NCBI GenBank assembly: GCA_040902105.1
Contig: JBBDXW010000050.1
Coordinates: forward strand, 41,104-105,103
From: IDS-8 sp040902105
GTDB lineage: Bacteria; Pseudomonadota; Gammaproteobacteria; Steroidobacterales; Woeseiaceae
DNA: 64,000 nucleotides
Reading direction: 5' to 3'
The translations under genes and the position numbers were made by a program. This document shows positions 63,701 through 64,000 of the stretch, piece after piece. Each line of letters starts with the position of its first letter. The first letter of the stretch is position 1. Below the pieces are notes generated by a model. It was not told the DNA's origin. It made no database searches and was given only the letters and a program-made list of their open reading frames with translations.

Positions 63701-63934
63701 GGCATGGGCGTCATGCCGCTGGCTTTCGCGAGCGGTGCGGGCTCGGGCGCGCAGCGCGCGATCGGCACCGGCGTGCTGGGCGGCATGATCGTCGGTGCGT
63801 TCCTCGGCCTGTTCTTCATACCGCTGTTTTTCGTCGTGGTGCAGCGGCTGTTCAGCCGGCGCAAGTACGCCCGGACCAGCCGAGCGGGTGGAGCGTTGCC
63901 GGAAGGGGCTGCAGGAGACGCAGTTCGTGAGTAG
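60764..63934 (+). CDS. RND multidrug efflux pump, HAE1 family (AcrB/MexB-like)
   Basis: 1056 residues from a GTG 11 bases after the adaptor stop (AAAGGAC upstream): MAQFFIGRPIFAWVIAIVIM, the canonical start. Proton-relay residues are in place: Asp407 and Asp408 in GLLVDDAIVVVENV and Lys938 in TSKNAILIIAFAKDN. Two large periplasmic loops and twelve TMs are expected. An exporter of hydrophobic compounds as a homotrimer in the inner membrane, driven by proton motive force. The gene is complete; the C-terminus is basic and short (RRKYARTSRAGGALPEGAAG). Confidence 0.95.
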   Translation: MAQFFIGRPIFAWVIAIVIMLAGALSITQLPVSMYPTIAPPTVSINANYPGASAKVVEDSVTQIIEQNMKGLDGLLYMSADSSSSGSASVTLTFDNWVDPDIAQVQVQNKLQLAMPLLPQEVQRQGVSVSKASSGFLMVVGFVSEDESMTKDDIADYVSANIVDPISRVPGVGNLQVFGSQYAMRIWLDPNKLDTYRLTPSDIIAAVQAQNQQVTVGQLGGTPAVEGQQLNATITAQSRLTTADEFRNIVVRSNPDGSVLKLADVARVELGAQNYGFITRYNRRTASGLAVMMATGANALETAAAVEARLAELEPFLPEGLTTVVPFETTPFVRQAIEEVLTVLLEAIVLVFLVMYLFLQNFRATLIPTIAVPVVLLGTFGVLAALGFSVNMLTMFAMVLAIGLLVDDAIVVVENVERVMTEEGLSPVEATRKSMRQITGALVAIGLVLSAVFVPMAFLGGATGVIYRQFSATIVSAMALSVLVAIVLTPALCATMLKPLKKGEHHVEKGFFGWFNRNFDRSARKYRGAVRGMLSRSGRFMAVFAVLVVVMGVLFFNRPSSFLPQEDQGVLFSMVQAPVGATQQRTMESVVKLEDHFLEDEPDAVESLFTVQGFSFSGSGQNTAIAFVKLKDWAERASEESGVNGVAGRAMAALSQIKDAMVFAFAPPAMPELGTSGGFVFFLKDNAGLGHDALVDAGNQFVGAAAQSPLVVNVRHNGQADAPQFRLDLDIEKASALGVSTGDINATLQAAWGGQYIDDFIDRGRVKRVYMQAEAPFRMVPEDFRLWSVRNNEGRMVPFPAFAGSHWEYGSPRLERYNGVAAMEFNGEAAQGVSSGEAMAAVEALVSQLPQGIGLEWTGLSYQERQAGAQTPLLYTLSLLIVFLCLAALYESWSIPTSVLMVAPLGILGIALAATLRGMERDIYFQVAMLTTIGLTSKNAILIIAFAKDNLERGMELIEATMQAVRDRLRPILMTSLAFGMGVMPLAFASGAGSGAQRAIGTGVLGGMIVGAFLGLFFIPLFFVVVQRLFSRRKYARTSRAGGALPEGAAGDAVRE

Positions 63935-63964
63935 GGAGCCTCTGAACAAGTCGGAAAAAGACGC

Positions 63965-63992
63965 TGTAGGAGCCCGCCATTGCGGGCGACCT
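63965..63992. repeat. REP element at the right edge
   Basis: TGTAGGAGCCCGCCATTGCG GGCGACCT is one standard arm; the mirrored partner, if present, lies beyond the window. It follows the RND pump stop by about 30 bases. Confidence 0.85.
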
Positions 63993-64000
63993 GCTTCGGC

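Overview
The window reads as a high-GC gammaproteobacterial chromosome segment. The lineage guess (Xanthomonadales, Steroidobacterales or Woeseiaceae-like) rests on three things: a REP-type palindrome (TGTAGGAGCCCGCCATTGCG and its mirror) that recurs at five places, an NtrC-class sigma-54 circuit, and the general gene repertoire (tripartite RND pump, Ada, CDF transporter, DUF222 protein). I see no rRNA, tRNA, CRISPR array, intact insertion sequence or phage genes.

Left edge, 1-3.2 kb: the N-terminal part of a DUF222 protein on the minus strand, then a GH127-type beta-L-arabinofuranosidase split by a frameshift just before its zinc/catalytic Glu-x-Cys motif.

Core, 3.3-39.7 kb: one very large plus-strand unit. 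A -24/-12 (sigma-54) promoter preceded by two tandem 20-bp repeats leads into a HlyD/MacA-like adaptor, a MacB/LolD-type ATPase and a REP pair. Twelve intact, diverged, about 800-residue FtsX/MacB-domain permeases of the duplicated (ADOP) type follow, mostly with tiny gaps or overlaps. A second, unusual ATPase, an NtrC-class response regulator and its histidine kinase close the unit. Inside the array are scars of gene loss: a beheaded permease, a 27-codon permease N-terminus, and a small island holding a CysB-like DNA-binding domain without its effector domain plus another frameshifted relic. The simplest reading is an autoregulated, two-component-controlled envelope transport system whose permease has been multiplied and diversified by birth and death. 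Its substrate cannot be read from the sequence. This is the best candidate for an undescribed system in the window.

Middle, 39.8-51 kb: a DUF2785 protein, a ZnT9-like CDF transporter, a PLP decarboxylase with an FMN reductase, a small beta-barrel protein, then an ECF42-type sigma factor region. This holds two DGPF/YCII proteins, a VOC protein, a DUF1428 protein, a GFA-family zinc protein and the sigma factor with its C-terminal TPR-like extension. Both DGPF genes are preceded by TGTCGA-N17-CGAC, which matches the published ECF42 promoter type with the same spacer. Interspersed are an L,D-transpeptidase, a metallo-beta-lactamase-fold protein and a TRIC/UPF0126 channel.

Right part, 51-64 kb: a CPBP protease, a DUF4386-like protein, an EamA transporter, an Xre regulator with its membrane partner facing a HAD hydrolase across two 20-bp direct repeats, a DUF1272 zinc protein, a GNAT, a broken YecM-like gene, an SDR, and an Ada / 2-oxoglutarate dioxygenase overlapping pair. 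A PAP2 phosphatase relic and a TetR-type operator (no tetR gene nearby) precede an AcrAB-like RND adaptor and pump.
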